The translations under genes and the position numbers were made by a program. Positions 1 through 7,045 of a DNA stretch of 12,305 bases are shown piece after piece. Within the stretch, counting starts at the first letter, position 1. Each line of letters begins with the position of its first letter. Location: the NCBI GenBank assembly GCA_017645255.1, contig JAGCPI010000023.1:1-12305 (forward strand), in the 5' to 3' direction. Source of the DNA: a bacterium (lineage in GTDB: Bacteria; Bacillota_I; Bacilli_A; Mycoplasmatales; Mycoplasmoidaceae). Under the pieces are notes generated by a model. That model searched no databases. It was not told the origin of the DNA and saw nothing but the letters and a program-made list of their open reading frames with translations.

Positions 1-136
1 TAACGGTATTAACTTGGGAAGTTGGAGTTTGTGTTTGACTATTATATTGAGTATAAACAATAGCAGGAACAATAGCAGCACAACTAATAGCAACTCCACC
101 AATAATACTACTAATAATTACTATCTTTTTACTCAT
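1..136 (-). CDS. Signal-anchored surface-type protein, N-terminal part (partial at window edge)
   Basis: The gene starts at ATG 136-134 and runs off the left edge after 45 codons. A purine-rich ribosome binding site (GGAGA, minus strand of 143-147) lies 6 nt upstream and supports this start. The peptide begins MSKKIVIISSIIGGVAISC, a short basic head followed by a hydrophobic segment of about 24 residues that ends near VPAIVYTQ. A Gln/Ser/Thr/Pro-rich stretch follows (SQTQTPTSQVNT). This is the layout of an exported or membrane-anchored mycoplasma surface protein. There is a Cys in the hydrophobic segment (AISCAA), but it sits in mid-segment and is a poor lipobox, so lipoprotein status is uncertain. 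The N-terminal architecture resembles the large surface protein starting at 8179, so the two may belong to one class. Function is not recognisable from this fragment. Confidence 0.75.
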   Translation of the reverse strand, partial: MSKKIVIISSIIGGVAISCAAIVPAIVYTQYNSQTQTPTSQVNTV

Positions 137-497
137 ATTTTTTCTCCGTTTATTATTTTAAATCATAATACTATATTTGAATTTAGATTAAAAAATAGTT
201 ACTAACTTTAACTAAAATTATTAATCAAAATAAATAATGAAAATAAAAGTAAATGAACTTTAAATTCACTTACTCATTTTATGGTTGAGATGCTTTGGAC
301 AATTCTTGTTTATAGTGTCAAGGAACAAGTTTGGTCATTGACGGTGGTAAGGTTTTATGTTGAGCAATGTCATTACAAATTTTTATGAGTATTGATAAGA
401 GAATTGCCATGGGATCCAAGCAATAAACCCACCAAGAATGGGGAAAAGCACTCCTAAAAGAGCACAAATAAAAATCTTTTTTTATAAGGACTTTCCT
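137..497. other. Region without an intact gene; possible decayed coding pieces
   Basis: No intact gene of convincing character is visible. Two overlapping pieces can be read. On the minus strand, 481 to 383 encodes an open stretch with a strongly hydrophobic, Gly-rich segment (ICALLGVLFPILGGFIAWIP). It is bounded by in-frame TAA codons on both sides and looks like one membrane segment of a broken gene. On the plus strand, 281-457 is open for 58 codons in table 4 (starting MVEMLWTILVYS, ending NGEKHS). It has no clear ribosome binding site and no recognised motif. At most one of the two can be real. Promoter-like AT-rich DNA for the gene at 1-136 occupies 150-200 (a TATTAT box on the minus strand of 165-170). 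Confidence 0.3.
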
Positions 498-736
498 TTA
501 CCATAAAACGTGAAAATTGTACAGATAGGAAAGCAAATGATCAATCAAAAACAAAAACGAAGTTATCAATAAAATACAACTGCAACCATCAACATAAACC
601 TGAAAATTATATTTTTTAATATAGTCATAAACTAATCCCCATTCTCAGATTTTTTATCTAAAAAATTATTTCCTTATTCATCTAGAATTTTCAACTGTTC
701 ATCGAATGTTTTAAAATGTTTTGCGTCTATTTTCAT
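498..736 (-). pseudogene. Decayed Abi-family (abortive infection) protein, N-terminal remnant
   Basis: Reading from ATG 736-734 gives MKIDAKHFKTFDEQLKILDE, then an in-frame TAA, then GNNFLDKKSENGD before another stop. After a one-base frame change at the GGGG run near 642-645, the text continues LVYDYIKKYNFQVYVDGCS and on to DHLLSYLYNFHVLW before TAA at 498-500. From general knowledge, Abi_2-family proteins begin with a 'FxTFDEQIxxLKxRGL' motif, followed by a 'YLKxxNYYxxINGY' segment and then 'FExLxxLYxFD'. All three have recognisable echoes here in the right order. With a nonsense codon, a frameshift and only about 80 codons left of a family near 300 residues, this is a remnant and not a gene. 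The similarity is judged by eye only. The alternative is chance resemblance in AT-rich DNA. Confidence 0.4.
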
Positions 737-794
737 AAATGTATTTTTATTAAAGTTATTTGTATATATAATCGAAAAAGATTTTTAATATACG

Positions 795-822
795 AAAAAA
801 AGATTCTTTTGCAAGAATCTTT
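795..822 (-). terminator. Intrinsic terminator of the minus-strand RNA
   Basis: On the minus strand, AAAGATTCTT (822-813), loop GCAA, AAGAATCTTT (808-799) form a perfect 10-bp stem. The T-run continues to 795, giving seven T in total. The other strand has only a short T stretch, so the orientation is clearly minus. It ends whatever transcript enters from the right, most simply the tracrRNA-like RNA. Confidence 0.65.
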
Positions 823-887
823 ATTTCGGCGCTTTGACTCCGCAGAGTTCCGTACTTATATATTAATATATTTTTAGTAATTTTGCA
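795..887 (-). ncRNA. tracrRNA-like small RNA (tail with nexus hairpin and terminator)
   Basis: Read on the minus strand, three elements follow one another. First is a possible anti-repeat (minus strand of 870-887, containing ATTACTAAAAAT; its complement starts TTTTTAGTAA, like a type II repeat). Second is the short hairpin GGAACTCTGCGGAGTC (851-836). Third is the linker AAAGCGCCGAAATA leading into a 10-bp terminator hairpin with a T-run (822-795). The hairpin closely resembles what I recall of the Campylobacter jejuni tracrRNA nexus (GGGACUCUGCGGGGUUA). The CGAAAU linker before a final hairpin resembles Streptococcus thermophilus CRISPR1 tracrRNA. No cas gene or repeat array is seen in this window, so this would be an orphan or relic. 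The 5' end is undetermined, and further hairpins lie upstream at 917-932 and 960-989. The plus strand of 835-864 also reads as a promoter (TTGACT, 18 nt, TATATT), so another explanation remains possible. Confidence 0.4.
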
Positions 888-959
888 TTTTTTTGATAAA
901 AATAATTCAAGCAGAGACAGTTGCAAAACTGTAGGTTTTTCTAAAAAATATATCTTTTT

Positions 960-989
960 GGGAGACATAAAAAATTGTATATGTCTCCC
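960..989. repeat. Perfect 10-bp inverted repeat
   Basis: GGGAGACATA (960-969) and TATGTCTCCC (980-989) form a perfect 10-bp stem with a 10-nt loop. Its G+C is high for this region. Neither strand has a following T-run, so it is not a normal terminator. It may be the 5' hairpin of the structured RNA ending at 795 or a protein binding site. Confidence 0.6.
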
Positions 990-1167
990 AATAGAAGCAG
1001 ATATTTTTTCACCAAATTTTAATGATATGAAATCATTTTTAGGGTCGAGGTATTTTATTGATGTTTAAGTTGAATAACTAAAAGCAAATAATGATTATTG
1101 AAGGCAATTAAGGAAAAATAGTGATAAATCTAATGATGTTCATGATTTATCTTCAAATAAAATAATA

Positions 1168-2112
1168 ATGAAGATGAAAAAAGCAATTAACAAACCAATT
1201 AATACTGCCATTGATAATGTAAAGCAATCTTATGATCTTGATGCCCTTGCTCAAGAACTAATTAAATACTTTCCCCACCTTAAACTTGCTTTAACCAAGA
1301 CAATGCTAAAAAATAACAATAATGCCATCTTGTTGCAAGGATTGTTGCAAGAATATAAAAAGTGCGTGCTAGAAAATATTTGTACTGCTACTAAATATCA
1401 TGAAATTCCTTACTTTGAAAAAGATGCGAATGATAATTATGAATTAGTTATTAACTTAAAACTTTGTGATAAAACTAAAAAAATTTTGGATGCCATGAAT
1501 TGAAAAAATAATTTTTTAGTTGATGATTATCACCAAATTATTGTTAATAATTTATCCCTTGCTTTTAGTGCGATTTGTAAAAAGCATCCTGATCAAGAAC
1601 CTTATTTAAAAACCTTAAGCAAGATTATTTTGGTTCATAAGCATAATCCTGATGACAAGTTATTTAACTTATTAGTCAATAAGTTTAATGACGAAGACTA
1701 TGCTTTGCTATTTCATGAATATGGGATGCGCATGGCAAAGCAAGGGTACAAAATTGCTTACATTAATTTAATAAACTTTTTTAATGCTTATAAGAACAAA
1801 TATAATGACGAACAAAGTTACAATGAATATTTAAATGCGTTTGAACATGCTAACTTGTTAATTATTGTTAATCTGGAAGCTAGTGGATATGATGTTAATT
1901 GCTGAACAAATTTTTATACATTGTGCACTAATTTATTAAAAAATAACCAACACTTAATTTTAATTACTGCTACCTCCTTACAAAAGATTTGCGAAGACCT
2001 AGTAAGCATGAAGAGTGATGCATATCAAATTATTAATAAAACCATTGAATTATTAAATTCTTTCTTTGCTAATCAAGCATCCAAAAATCCACCTAATATC
2101 CAAAAAGATTAA
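1168..2112 (+). CDS. DnaI/DnaC-like helicase loader homologue with degenerate ATPase motifs
   Basis: One continuous table-4 reading frame of 314 residues, with TGA-Trp at residues 112 and 246. It appears related to the helicase loader DnaI, which places the replicative helicase on DNA at initiation and restart. The length matches Bacillus DnaI (about 311). The N-terminal part has Cys66, Cys72, His78 and Cys100, spaced much like the zinc-binding residues of DnaI. The C-terminal half follows the AAA+ layout: LLVNKFNDEDYALLF (about 168-182) sits where the P-loop should be, MAKQGYKIAYINLINFF follows, ANLLIIVNLEAS (228-239) sits at Walker B, then a Trp, then HLILITATSLQKICEDL at sensor I. The P-loop Gly-Lys-Thr, the Walker B Asp-Asp and the sensor Asn are all missing, so ATP hydrolysis is unlikely. 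The start is uncertain: no ribosome binding site precedes ATG 1168, and the frame is open back to 1078. A terminator follows directly. The family call is inferred by eye. Confidence 0.6.
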
Positions 2113-2124
2113 TAATGAAGACAA

Positions 2125-2158
2125 AAAAATAGTTGCTGACAAAATAGCAACTATTTTT
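2125..2158. terminator. Bidirectional terminator between convergent genes
   Basis: AAAAATAGTTGCT (2125-2137), an 8-nt loop, and AGCAACTATTTTT (2146-2158) form a perfect 13-bp stem with T-runs on both strands. It lies 13 nt after the stop of the DnaI-like gene and 12 nt beyond the stop of the minus-strand membrane protein, so it can end transcription from both sides. Confidence 0.85.
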
Positions 2159-2169
2159 ATTTTAAATTC

Positions 2170-4101
2170 CTAGAAGACTAAAGCATCATTCACGACCTTA
2201 ATTGCTTTAACTTGGTCTTGCTTCATGCGTTTTTTTAATTTAATCCGATTCTTAATGCTTGACACGCTAAATTCCCCAAACGCAATGAAGAATAATAATA
2301 AACCTGCTAACATTAACGGAAAACTAAATGCATCAAGGTTCATGAATGGGTTTTGTTCTCAGTTTGATAATAGCATGGTAAAGCATGCTCCAAATACAAC
2401 TACGAAAGTAATAATGGCAAAACTACCAAACACAATTAGTCAAATTGGCATTACTTCCTTACTAATGGCACTATTAGAAGCACTAAAAATGTAATAAGTG
2501 GAATAAGTAATTCCAAACACCCCAAAGAAAATCATACTATGTGCGTTAAATTTTAATTGCTTACTTAGTAATAATTCAAATTGGTTTGGTTCATTGATTT
2601 GACTAGGAGAACGCATGTTAATAAAAGCATTAACTACATGTGGATTACAACTAGCATAATATTCATAACTTTGCAATCAAGTAAAAAACTTTTGCGGATG
2701 ATTCAAAATCCACACATTTAAGGAAACCGGATTATTCTTAAATCAATTAAATCACGAGAAGAATTCAGGATGGGCATTTGGATTTTGCATTAATTCATTA
2801 AAGTATTGCAACAAGATGGCTTTGGTGTTCCCTTTGTCAGTATAAAAGTTAGAAGGTAGATCAGGAAATTGGGTTGGAGGTAATTTATTGCTTACAATTG
2901 TAGGCATGCCTTGCACAAATTGGGGAATTTGTAATGGTGGAATGTAAGCATCATTTTGAGCATATAAAGTTGCTAGTGGAACTGTAGCAACGCTACAAAT
3001 GTAAGTAAATAAACAAGCTACTAAAATATTAATAATCGTTAATACTCAAAAGGTGGTTGTTTGCGATGATTTATTATCAACTGGATAATAATAGTAATAA
3101 TACTTTAACATGTCCGCAAACCCAATGCCTAAGAAAGCAATGATATACATGTAGTTTAACAAGAAGATAATAGCTAGGTTATATGCCATCGGAATGATAT
3201 CATTACTTACTTGGTTAAACACGGTAAAGGAAATAATTAATAGAGCAATTCCTCGAAAGACATTAATGCAAATGCCAGTCACTCCTTCTTGAATTAAACC
3301 TTTGATGTGGCGGATGCGATAAAAGAAACTGTCAAGTTTAAACGTGAACTGAATCGGAATATAAATAAAAATAAAACCGCACATTAAACCTAAAGTAACA
3401 AGGCAACTAATTAGTAAACTAATTCCTGCGCCAATTCCACCCAAATGAGCTACTAAACAAAGTAAATAAATTAGGATGTAAGTAAACCCATAAAAAAAGG
3501 TTAAAAAGAAAACTGAAACATTGCGCTTTTTTGTGTATATGTAAAGTAATAAGATGTCAAACAAGCATAGTAAAAATACATACGGAGCACTACAATATAC
3601 ATAGTTCATGCCTTCATGAAAGGCAATAAAGGTATTTGGTAAATAGGTTGAATAATACATGTAAATGTATGATGCAACCACATACACAATTACTAAGAAG
3701 CACGCAATAATAAAGGTATAAGCAATTGAATTAGATAAACTATAACTATACCGTTTCTTTTCATCTAACACTTTATAAGGAATGAAATATTTCTCATATA
3801 AGAAGTTAACACTTAACGTAAATGTAATTCCCAATTGGCAAAATGCAACTGTAAAATAAGCAGTTCTTCCTACTCCTAAAATGCATTGCAGTCCAATTTG
3901 GGGAACATATGACATAATAATGCACAAGATGATGGGAAACATTTCGTTAAAAAAAGCAGCGATGATAAAGAAAGGTGCATTCTTTAAGGCAGAAAAAATC
4001 AAAATCGTGTTGAACCGAATCTTAGCAAATTGTTCTTCACGTTTTGATTTTACTTTGCGTGCTTGAACCATTTTTAATCTTCAAGCAGAAATATTTTTCA
4101 T
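2170..4101 (-). CDS. MATE/MOP-like polytopic membrane protein with large C-terminal insertion
   Basis: A table-4 frame of 643 residues with several TGA-Trp codons. The chosen start, ATG 4101, lies 12 nt after the degV stop. ATG 4071 is an alternative 10 codons later. Neither has a strong ribosome binding site. About the first 360 residues hold a series of hydrophobic helices with features of MATE-type exporters, for example GGIGAGISLLISCLVTLGL and, in the second bundle, LIQEGVTGICINVF. A run of six Tyr (KYYYYYYPVD) follows. After one more membrane segment comes a soluble stretch of about 150 residues (Pro-rich IPPLQIPQF, then many Asn, Phe and Trp). Two or three further membrane helices and a basic tail complete the protein. 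The likely role is export of a small molecule or lipid-linked substrate; the substrate is unknown. The length is well above the usual 450 or so for MATE. The family assignment is moderate; a flippase of the wider MOP group is the main alternative. Confidence 0.6.
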
Positions 4102-4113
4102 TATTGTTGACGC

Positions 4114-5040
4114 TTAAATTTCGTCGTTAGTTTTTAAGCGAACGATGACAGCTTGGGCATTTAAACCAGTGTGAGCTTTAATCACCCCTGGAAAAACACT
4201 TCAAATAAATTGGCAATCAGGTGCCAAATTTAGTTCATCGCGTAATCTTCGTTCTAAATGTAACTTATTAAAATAAAGATCATGGGTAGATGCTAAACCA
4301 TCTTCCAAAAAACATACTCGATCAATCGGAGCATGGTTTTGTTTGGTTAAATCATTAAAAAAATTAATCAAGATGTCAATTTGTTTATCATAAGTTAAAG
4401 CTTTATTTAAGAAGTTTAAAGTTTTGTCCATTAAAATGGCTAACTTTAAGTTGAAAATTTTGGCTAAAGTGCCAGGAAACTTTTTAATCCGACCACCCTT
4501 GATTAAAGCATCCAGGTTGTTAACAAATAGAATTCCCACGTACATGCGGTGATCAATTTCTTCATCAATCTTTTTTTGAACTTTATCAAAGTTATCGCTA
4601 CCATCAGCGTTTACTTTATACAAAGTTTTAATCCGATCCATGACAATATCAGTTAAATAACAAGCTGCATTGGAATGAACCATTACCACTCTACGCTTTC
4701 CTTCTTGTTTATTAAGATCATCAACCCACATTTTCATGTCATCGTAATTACTACTTAACCCATTGGAAATGGGGGTGTAGTAAATGGTATCGTAATCTTT
4801 TAGAAGTTCTTCGATTTTATCTTTGATGACTTGCGGAGTACAAAAAGCAGTTTTAACTTGGACTCCTTCACTTAATAATTGGTTGATTTGGTCTTGGGAA
4901 ATTTCTTCGTTTTCCTTTAACTTATAATCCTTACCGTCTTTTTTATAAATGATGTTACAAGGTACTACATAAATGTCTTTTTCTTTTTCATCTTTTTGAC
5001 GACCAGAAGATGAATCAAATAGATAAGCTATTTTTTTCAT
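4114..5040 (-). CDS. DegV family protein (fatty-acid-binding, FakB-like fold)
   Basis: A 308-residue protein when TGA 4201-4203 is read as Trp280. It carries the DegV family landmarks in order: DSSSG at residues 9-13, KTAFCTPQ at 63-70 (the family's Lys-Thr-Ser-Gln-Pro region), ISNGLSSNY at 91-99, KGGRI at 181-185, and GVIKAHTGLNA near 285-295 (the family's His-Thr-Gly motif). Proteins of this family bind a fatty acid between two domains. FakB members present it to the kinase FakA for phosphorylation and use in phospholipid synthesis, which suits a mycoplasma that takes up fatty acids; that role is inferred here. The protein is slightly longer than the usual 280 or so, with an insertion after DSSSG (RQKDEKEKD). 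It begins 19 nt after rpsD and ends 12 nt before the membrane protein gene, so the three are probably co-transcribed. Confidence 0.85.
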
Positions 5041-5059
5041 TATATGTAGAGCCCTTAAA

Positions 5060-5662
5060 CTAAATTAGACGAGTGAATCATTCAACAACGTAAGTTTCAT
5101 TAATGTCTGGAGTTAATTCATTACGTTCTGGATAGCGTAAATACATACCAAATTTATCCTTTGCGTTTACACTTACAAACGCAAGTGGTTTTTGTTGGTT
5201 TGCATTTACTAATGCCATTCCTTTACTTTTATCTTTAACACTAATGGTTGCTTTTAATGGCACAATTAATGAAGGAATGGTACACTTTTTACCATTTAGT
5301 TTAATGTGACCGTGGTTAACTAGTTGTCTAGCTCCTCTTCTTGTTGGAGCAAAACCCATCCGGTAAACTAGATTGTCTAGTCTGCTTTCAAGTACAATCA
5401 AAAGATTCATTGATAAGTTACCAGGCATCTTTTCAGCAACTTCAAACAATCTTCTGAATTGCCGATCAGTAATTCCGTACATGTATTGAAGTCGTTGCTT
5501 TTCTCTTAATTGTTCACCGTATCCGGTTAACTTAATCTTATCAGCTCCGTGTACGCCAGGAGCAGTTGTCCGCTTCTTTCCCTTTAAGAATTCCTTGTTG
5601 TCTCCTAACAAAGAAAGAGCATAACGTCTACTACGTTTAAATATACTACCAGTGTATTTCAT
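5060..5662 (-). CDS. rpsD: 30S ribosomal protein S4
   Basis: A 200-residue protein, the normal length for S4, ending WFTRLI with TGA at 5078-5080 read as Trp195. It binds 16S rRNA early in small-subunit assembly and in many bacteria represses its own synthesis. The N-terminal part begins MKYTGSIFKRSRRYALSLLG and includes the conserved TAPGVHG. The RNA-binding S4 domain follows (about residues 92-150: SRLDNLVYRMGFAPTRRGAR then QLVNHGHIKLNGKK). The N-terminal part lacks the Cys cluster of zinc-binding S4 forms, so this is the zinc-independent type. ATG 5662 is preceded by AAAGGAC on the minus strand, a good ribosome binding site about 10 nt away. It is the first gene of the set with degV and the membrane protein, and its structured leader suggests autoregulation. 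Confidence 0.97.
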
Positions 5663-5704
5663 TGGTTTTTATTGTCCTTTTTTATTATTTAAATATCTAA
5701 ATTT

Positions 5705-5839
5705 GCATAAGAAAAAATAATGAAGTTCCAGTTCAAGGTTGATTCTTCAAAACAGTTCGGTTGTCAGCTAACTTAGTATGTATCCAATGCTTGACGTAAG
5801 AATCAATAACTTAAACTTAACTTTTTTACTGACTTATGC
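5705..5839 (-). promoter_or_regulatory. Structured rpsD leader, probable S4 autoregulatory element
   Basis: The minus-strand RNA before rpsD folds on itself. GCATAAG (5839-5833) pairs with CTTATGC (5711-5705) to close the element. TTGATTCTT (5806-5798) pairs with AAGAATCAA (5747-5739) as a perfect 9-bp inner stem. GTCAG (5833-5829) can pair with CTGAC (5767-5763), which lies inside the loop of the inner stem, making a pseudoknot. Base 5833 is shared between two helices. Firmicute rpsD leaders are known to be pseudoknots bound by S4 itself, so feedback repression of the rpsD operon is the natural reading. The element starts almost exactly at the predicted transcription start, and no T-run terminator follows, which fits translational rather than attenuation control. 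Confidence 0.6.
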
Positions 5840-5847
5840 TATGTGTA

Positions 5848-5856
5848 ATTTTAACA
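5848..5856 (-). promoter_or_regulatory. Extended -10 promoter for rpsD operon
   Basis: On the minus strand, TGTTAAAAT fits an extended -10 box (TG, one base, TAAAAT). No good -35 is visible, which is common in mycoplasmas. A start 7-9 nt downstream would fall next to GCATAAG, the first strand of the leader fold, which supports the assignment. Confidence 0.45.
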
Positions 5857-5863
5857 TATAAAT

Positions 5864-5948
5864 AAAAAATCACTATTAGAAAGTTACGAAAGAAGTTAAT
5901 TTTCTTTGCACTTTAAAAATAACAATTTCTCTCTAATAATGATTTTTT
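5864..5948. terminator. Long inverted repeat, probable terminator of the aldo-keto reductase unit
   Basis: Left arm 5864-5883 and right arm 5929-5948 pair over 20 positions with two mismatches on the DNA; on the minus-strand RNA these two are G-U wobbles. The loop is 45 nt and contains a smaller hairpin (AAAGAA with TTCTTT). Read on the minus strand, it follows the reductase stop at 5966 by 17 nt and ends in TGATTTTTT. The long loop is unusual for a terminator. Confidence 0.55.
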
Positions 5949-5965
5949 AAATTGATTATCAATAA

Positions 5966-6841
5966 TTATTTCTTATCAGGATTTGAACTTAACATGTGCT
6001 TTACTAATTGCACATTGTTACAATAATCTACATTTTCACTGTGAGGTAATGTTAAGCGATCAATGGCTTGCATATCTTCTTTAGTTAGCGTAAAATCAAA
6101 CAAATCAAAATTTTCTTTAATGCGGTCTAAATGCACTGATTTAGGAATCACTACTACCCCTCGTTGAATATTTCATTTTAAAGCAACTTGGGCTGCAGTT
6201 TTATGATACTTATTGCCAATCGTTGTTAATGTTAAATCATGAAAAAGATTATGTTTTCCTTCATCAAGAGGAGCTCAAGCCATTGGAACAACTTGTTCAT
6301 CTTGCATGAATTTAACTAATTTGTTTTGGGCAAAAAATGGATTTATTTCCACTTGGTTCACCATTGGTTTGACTGAAGCAATAATGTTAAATTCAGTTAG
6401 TTTGCATTCATCAAAGTTTGATACTCCAATTGCTCTTACTAATTTTTCATTGTATGCTTTACAGCATGCATTTCATGCTCCATAAATATCACCAAATGGT
6501 TGGTGTAATAAAATTAAATCTATGTAATCTAAACCTAAAAGCATTAAACTGCGATTAATTGATTTATATGCTTTTTCATAGCCATAATCAGTTAATCAAA
6601 TTTTGGTGACAATAAATAGTTCTTGTCTAGTAACCAATTTATCATTAATTGCTCTAGCAATTGCATTTCCAACTGCTTGTTCGTTCCCGTAAAAGTAAGC
6701 AGTATCAATCATTCGATATCCAACTTTAATTGCATTATAAACTGCTTCTTCACACATTTGGTGATCATTAATTAAATAAACCCCAAAGCCAATGATTGGC
6801 ATTTCAACCCCATTATATAGTTTTACTTTTTCCATCATCAA
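5966..6841 (-). CDS. Aldo/keto reductase, copy 1
   Basis: A 291-residue NADPH-dependent oxidoreductase of the aldo-keto reductase superfamily, closest by eye to the AKR5 / 2,5-diketogluconate reductase-like group. It should reduce aldehydes or ketones in the cytoplasm; the true substrate is unknown. The catalytic tetrad is complete: Asp46 and Tyr51 in [10 protein letters not shown], Lys80 in VTKIW, His113 in LILLHQPFG. The cofactor signature IPKS is present near residue 230 in [17 protein letters not shown]. Four TGA codons fall at Trp positions that are also TGA in copy 2, so the frame is not broken. Three ATG codons stand in a row (6841-6833); the third gives a start equal to copy 2. GAAAAGAA and GGAGAAAG lie upstream. 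It is about 85-90% identical to copy 2 over the N-terminal 80 residues, but the last 25 residues diverge. It has its own promoter and terminator. Confidence 0.93.
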
Positions 6842-6876
6842 ATTCTTTTCTCTTTCTCCAATTTCCTTAATTTTTT

Positions 6877-6906
6877 ATTATATCAATAATTGCTTATTAA
6901 AAACAA
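6877..6906 (-). promoter_or_regulatory. Promoter of aldo/keto reductase copy 1
   Basis: On the minus strand, TTGTTT (6906-6901), an 18-nt spacer, and TATAAT (6882-6877), a perfect -10 box. The expected start lies about 25-30 nt before the coding start, just upstream of the GGAGAAAG sequence. Confidence 0.65.
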
Positions 6907-7025
6907 GACTTTCCAATTAACAATTTTAAGAAATTATTAATTTAAAAAATCTTGTAATTAATTGTTTATTTTTTAACTAGCCAACCTCAATCATGAGTCA
7001 GTTAAATGTACACTGGCTTTAACAA

Positions 7026-7045
7026 AAAAAGAAGTACTTCTTTTT
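7026..7045. terminator. Palindromic terminator after aldo/keto reductase copy 2
   Basis: A perfect palindrome: AAAAAGAA, GTAC, TTCTTTTT, with the minus-strand T-run extended to seven bases. The arm on the coding side overlaps the stop codon of copy 2 (7044-7046). It separates the two reductase genes into independent units. Confidence 0.8.

Noticed and set aside
835..864. Plus-strand promoter TTGACT - 18 nt - TATATT
   Set aside because: A fair match, but no convincing gene follows and the same bases form the hairpin of the minus-strand RNA; kept only as an alternative explanation.
756..968. Minus-strand 70-codon open frame
   Set aside because: It runs through the terminator hairpin and the other hairpins of the tracrRNA-like region, lacks a ribosome binding site and has no recognisable motif; RNA structure explains the segment better.
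883..1068. Plus-strand 61-codon open frame starting with TTG
   Set aside because: There is no ATG, no ribosome binding site and no recognisable motif, and it crosses two inverted repeats.
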